A stretch of DNA of 64,000 bases from Staphylococcus taiwanensis (GTDB taxonomy: Bacteria; Bacillota; Bacilli; Staphylococcales; Staphylococcaceae), in contig CP058667.1 in the NCBI GenBank assembly GCA_020544305.1, forward strand, positions 1,178,001-1,242,000. The letters run 5' to 3'. The notes beneath the pieces were generated by a model. The model was not told where the DNA came from and did not search any database. It saw nothing but the letters and a program-made list of their open reading frames with translations. Below are positions 60,199 through 64,000 of this stretch, piece after piece; position 1 is the stretch's first letter, and each line of letters starts with the position of its first letter. Position numbers and translations under genes: made by a program.

Positions 60199-62829
60199 AT
60201 GAACATGGAGCCTAAATATAACCCGCGTGAAGTAGAAGCGGGAAGATATGAAGAATGGGTTAAAAATGACTATTTCAAGCCCACTGAAGATAAATCAAAA
60301 GAAACGTATACAATTGTAATTCCACCACCCAATGTAACTGGTAAATTACATTTAGGTCATGCATGGGATACAACATTGCAAGACATCATTACGCGTATGA
60401 AACGAATGCAAGGTTATGATACATTATACTTACCAGGTATGGACCATGCGGGTATTGCTACTCAAGCAAAGGTTGATGCTAAATTAAAAGAACAAGGTAT
60501 TTCTCGACACGATATAGGCCGTGAAAAGTTCTTAGAACATGCATGGTCATGGAAAGAGGAGTACGCATCATTTATACGCCAACAATGGGCTAAACTAGGT
60601 CTTGGCCTTGATTATAGTAGAGAGCGTTTTACTTTAGATGATGGTTTAAGTAAAGCTGTGAAAAAAGTCTTTGTCGATTTATACAATAAAGGGATTATTT
60701 ATCGTGGGGAACGTATTATTAACTGGGATCCCGAAGCTAGAACGGCATTATCAGATATAGAAGTAATCCATGAGGATGTTCAAGGTCATTTTTATCATTT
60801 TAAATATCCATATGCTGATGGTGAAGGGTATATTGAAATTGCTACTACAAGACCAGAAACCATGCTTGGAGATACAGCTATTGTTGTAAACCCTAATGAT
60901 GAACGTTATAAAGACGTAATTGGTAAAAAAGTAATCCTGCCAATTATTGGACGTGAGTTACCTATATTAGCGGATGAATATGTAGATATTGAATTTGGTA
61001 GTGGGGCAATGAAAGTAACGCCGGCACACGATCCAAATGACTTTGAAATTGGTCAACGACATGATTTAGAAAATATCATCGTGATGGATGAAAATGGAAA
61101 AATGAATGATAAAGCAGATAAATATGCTGGTTTAGACCGTTTTGAGTGTCGAAAACAATTGGTTGAAGACTTAAAAGCGCAAGATTTAGTTATAAAAATC
61201 GAAGAACATATGCATTCAGTTGGACACTCAGAGCGAACTGGTGCAATTGTGGAACCTTATTTATCAACTCAATGGTTTGTTAAGATGAAACCATTAGCGC
61301 AACGTGCTTTAGACAATCAAAAAACAGACGACCGTATAGATTTTTATCCACCTCGTTTCGAAAATACGTTTAATAGATGGATGGAAGAAATTAGAGATTG
61401 GACAATTTCGCGTCAATTATGGTGGGGACATCAAATTCCAGCGTGGTATCACAAAGAAACGGGTGAAATTTATGTTGGTGAAGAAGCGCCTCAAGATATA
61501 GAAAATTGGGACCAAGATGAAGATGTATTGGATACTTGGTTCTCAAGTTCGTTATGGCCGTTCTCAACATTAGGTTGGCCGAATGAAGAAGCAGAAGATT
61601 TTAAACGTTATTATCCAACGAATGCACTAGTTACTGGTTATGATATCATCTTCTTCTGGGTTGCTAGAATGATATTCCAAGGGTTAGAATTCACTGATCG
61701 ACGTCCATTTAACGATGTATTATTACATGGTTTAGTGCGAGCAGAAGATGGACGTAAAATGAGTAAGTCATTGGGCAATGGTGTAGACCCTATGGATGTA
61801 ATTGAAGAGTACGGTGCGGATAGTTTGAGATACTTCTTAGCTACAGGTTCTTCTCCAGGACATGACTTACGTTATTCTACTGAAAAGGTAGAATCTGTAT
61901 GGAATTTCATCAATAAAATATGGAATGGTGCTCGTTTTAGTCTTATGAATATTGGTGAAGATTTTAAATTTGAGGATATTGATTTAACAGGAAACCTTTC
62001 TTTAGCAGATAAATGGATATTGACACGATTAAATGAAACAATTGAAACTGTAACAAATTTAAGTGAAAAATATGAATTTGGTGAAGTTGGACGTGCACTG
62101 TACAACTTTATTTGGGATGAATTCTGTGATTGGTATATTGAAATGAGTAAAATACCAATGAATGGCGAAGATGAAACTCAAAAACAAACTACACGTTCTG
62201 TATTAAGTTATACTTTAGATCAAATTATGCGTATGCTACATCCATTTATGCCATTCGTAACAGAAAAAATTTGGCAAAGTCTTCCTCATGAAGGAGAAAC
62301 AATTGTTAGAGCATCATGGCCTACAGTTAAAGAAGAATTTATCTTTGAAGATAGTAAACAAACAATGCAGCAACTTGTTGAAATTATTAAATCAGTAAGA
62401 CAATCACGTGTTGAAGTAAATACGCCGTTATCTAAAGCTATTCCAATCTTTATTCAAGCAAAAGATGAAGATATTAAAGCAACATTAAATGAAAATGCGG
62501 ATTATATTCACAAATTCTGTAATCCAAGTGAATTGACAATAAATACTAACATCGAGATCCCTGAAAAAGCTATGACGACTGTAGTTGTTGCAGGAAAAGT
62601 TGTATTACCTTTAGAAGGATTAATCGATATGGACAAAGAAATTGCACGTTTAGAAAAAGAATTAGAGAAATTGCAAAAAGAATTAGACCGTGTTGATAAA
62701 AAACTATCTAATGAAAACTTTGTAAATAAGGCACCAGAAAAAGTTATTAATGAAGAAAAAGAAAAGCAACAACGTTATCAAGAAAAATATGATGGTGTCA
62801 GAAACAGAATCGAACAATTAAAAGCATAG
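60199..62829 (+). CDS. valS: Valyl-tRNA synthetase
   Basis: An 876-residue class I synthetase. HIGH motif HLGH at 51-54 ([11 protein letters not shown]), KMSKS at 520-524, and a CP1 editing domain between them with [13 protein letters not shown]. The C-terminal about 65 residues form a coiled-coil arm (repeated LEKEL and KELDRVDKK). The start is an ATG after GGAGG. It is regulated by the T-box and runs directly into folC, 11 bp away. Confidence 0.97.
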   Translation: MNMEPKYNPREVEAGRYEEWVKNDYFKPTEDKSKETYTIVIPPPNVTGKLHLGHAWDTTLQDIITRMKRMQGYDTLYLPGMDHAGIATQAKVDAKLKEQGISRHDIGREKFLEHAWSWKEEYASFIRQQWAKLGLGLDYSRERFTLDDGLSKAVKKVFVDLYNKGIIYRGERIINWDPEARTALSDIEVIHEDVQGHFYHFKYPYADGEGYIEIATTRPETMLGDTAIVVNPNDERYKDVIGKKVILPIIGRELPILADEYVDIEFGSGAMKVTPAHDPNDFEIGQRHDLENIIVMDENGKMNDKADKYAGLDRFECRKQLVEDLKAQDLVIKIEEHMHSVGHSERTGAIVEPYLSTQWFVKMKPLAQRALDNQKTDDRIDFYPPRFENTFNRWMEEIRDWTISRQLWWGHQIPAWYHKETGEIYVGEEAPQDIENWDQDEDVLDTWFSSSLWPFSTLGWPNEEAEDFKRYYPTNALVTGYDIIFFWVARMIFQGLEFTDRRPFNDVLLHGLVRAEDGRKMSKSLGNGVDPMDVIEEYGADSLRYFLATGSSPGHDLRYSTEKVESVWNFINKIWNGARFSLMNIGEDFKFEDIDLTGNLSLADKWILTRLNETIETVTNLSEKYEFGEVGRALYNFIWDEFCDWYIEMSKIPMNGEDETQKQTTRSVLSYTLDQIMRMLHPFMPFVTEKIWQSLPHEGETIVRASWPTVKEEFIFEDSKQTMQQLVEIIKSVRQSRVEVNTPLSKAIPIFIQAKDEDIKATLNENADYIHKFCNPSELTINTNIEIPEKAMTTVVVAGKVVLPLEGLIDMDKEIARLEKELEKLQKELDRVDKKLSNENFVNKAPEKVINEEKEKQQRYQEKYDGVRNRIEQLKA

Positions 62830-62840
62830 GAGAATCACCG

Positions 62841-64000
62841 ATGAATTACCTAGAAAGCTTGTATTGGATACATGAAAGAACTAAATTTGGTATCAAGCCT
62901 GGCGTTAAGCGTATGGAATGGATGCTAAATCGTTTGAATAATCCTCAATTAAATATTAGAGGCATTCATGTTGGTGGTACAAATGGTAAAGGCTCTACGG
63001 TAGCTTATTTAAGAGCCGCTTTAGTCGAAAATGGATACGAAGTAGGTACCTTTACTTCACCATTTATTGAAACTTTTAATGAAAGAATTAGTTTAAATGG
63101 ACAGCCTATTACAAATGACGAAATAGTGGAATTAGTTGAAAAAGTAAAACCAATTAGTGAAGCGTTAGAACAAGAAACCGAACTTGGTGGAGCTACAGAA
63201 TTTGAAATTATTACTACTATGATGTTTGTATACTTTGGAGAAATTCACCCAGTTGATTTCGTTGTTGTTGAGGCGGGGTTAGGTATCAAAAATGATTCAA
63301 CCAATGTATTCAAGCCTATTATTTCAATCTTGACTAGTATTGGATTAGATCACACTGATATCTTAGGCAATACATATTTAGATATTGCTAAAGATAAAGG
63401 TGCCATTATTAAACCTGATACCCCAGTCATATATGCTGTCAAAAATGAAGAAGCATTAAAGTATATTCGTGATTTTGCAGAAAGTAATGATGCAAAACCA
63501 ATCGAATTAGATCGTGAGATAGTTGTAGTTTCTCAAGATGATGAATTTACTTATCGATATAAAGACTATGAACTTGAAACAATCATTTTAAATATGCTTG
63601 GGGAACATCAAAAAGAAAATGCCTCATTAGCAATCACAGCTTTAATTGAACTCAATGAAGAAAACATTATTGAATTAGATTTTAATAAAATGATAGATGC
63701 TATTGAAAGTGTTACTTGGACTGGGCGTATTGAGCAAGTAAAGGAGCATCCGCTAATTATTATTGATGGAGCACATAATAATGAAAGTGTTGAAGCTTTA
63801 ATAGATACAATCAAAAATTATTATGATAATTCTAAAATGGATATATTATTCTCTGCAATTAAAGGAAAACCTATTGCAGGTATGTTAAATAAATTATCAG
63901 AAATTGCTAATACAATTTACTTTACGGAATTTGACTTCCCAAAAGCCTTAACTAAAGAAGAATTGTCTGAGAATGTAAACGTTGAAAATATAAATTATAT
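62841..64000 (+). CDS. folC: Folylpolyglutamate/dihydrofolate synthase (partial, runs off the window)
   Basis: Open from the ATG at 62841 (AGGAG site) to the last base, about 386 codons with no stop; the family is about 420-430 residues, so only the end is missing. Features: MNYLESLYWIHER start, the Mur-ligase P-loop GGTNGKGST (45-53), EAGLGIKNDSTN-like segment, GLDHTDILGNT, and WTGRIEQ with DGAHNNES. It adds glutamates to folate. It probably shares the valS transcript. Confidence 0.95.
   Translation, partial: MNYLESLYWIHERTKFGIKPGVKRMEWMLNRLNNPQLNIRGIHVGGTNGKGSTVAYLRAALVENGYEVGTFTSPFIETFNERISLNGQPITNDEIVELVEKVKPISEALEQETELGGATEFEIITTMMFVYFGEIHPVDFVVVEAGLGIKNDSTNVFKPIISILTSIGLDHTDILGNTYLDIAKDKGAIIKPDTPVIYAVKNEEALKYIRDFAESNDAKPIELDREIVVVSQDDEFTYRYKDYELETIILNMLGEHQKENASLAITALIELNEENIIELDFNKMIDAIESVTWTGRIEQVKEHPLIIIDGAHNNESVEALIDTIKNYYDNSKMDILFSAIKGKPIAGMLNKLSEIANTIYFTEFDFPKALTKEELSENVNVENINY

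Overview
This window is a stretch of core chromosome from a low-GC Gram-positive bacterium. Gene content, gene order and protein sequences all point to Staphylococcus. The order ackA, ald, dnaE, accDA, pfkA-pyk, citZ-icd, phoPR, polA-mutM-coaE, gapB-nrdR-dnaB-dnaI-thrS, lysP, infC-rpmI-rplT, tig, clpX, engB, hemAXCDBL, valS-folC is the conserved staphylococcal order. An IS1272-like remnant and the intergenic repeats fit a coagulase-negative species, but I cannot name the species from sequence alone. Nearly all genes lie on the + strand; the minus-strand exceptions are two universal stress proteins, an M24 peptidase, an amino-acid permease, tag and a dead transposase.

Layout. 1-6.2 kb: sulfur transfer for tRNA and thiamine (NifZ-like desulfurase and ThiI), a TauE-type permease, thiol peroxidase, a YtxK-type methyltransferase and acetate kinase. 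6.2-6.8 kb: a terminator, a dispersed repeat and a broken IS1272-type transposase. 6.8-13.5 kb: stress proteins, alanine dehydrogenase, M24 peptidase, UPF0173 hydrolase, a CBS/DRTGG regulator and NrnA. 13.5-27.4 kb: DnaE, malic enzyme, acetyl-CoA carboxyltransferase, lower glycolysis (pfkA-pyk), a CycA-like permease, citrate synthase and isocitrate dehydrogenase. 27.6-38.8 kb: PhoPR, DNA polymerase I and Fpg, CoaE, gluconeogenic GapB, NrdR and the primosome proteins DnaB and DnaI. 38.7-45 kb: three RNA-controlled units in a row, namely a T-box before thrS, a lysine riboswitch before lysP and an L20-type leader before infC-rpmI-rplT. 45-51.7 kb: a Nudix protein, a TPR-like protein, trigger factor, ClpX, an inserted degenerate IS110-family element and EngB. 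51.8-58 kb: the six-gene haem pathway from glutamyl-tRNA to uroporphyrinogen III. 58-64 kb: an AbrB-type membrane protein, Tag, a valyl T-box, ValS and the start of FolC, which runs off the window end.

The genes link central carbon flow (PfkA, Pyk, GapB, CitZ, Icd, malic enzyme, AckA, Ald) with replication and repair (DnaE, PolA, MutM, DnaB, DnaI, Tag) and translation (ThrS, ValS, IF3, L35, L20). I see no CRISPR array, defence island, prophage or biosynthetic cluster. The least ordinary region is the clpX-engB interval. There a decayed IS110 transposase lies between two 76-bp inverted copies of the clpX terminator region and next to STAR-like repeats. The second most interesting point is the likely ATA start codon of infC.
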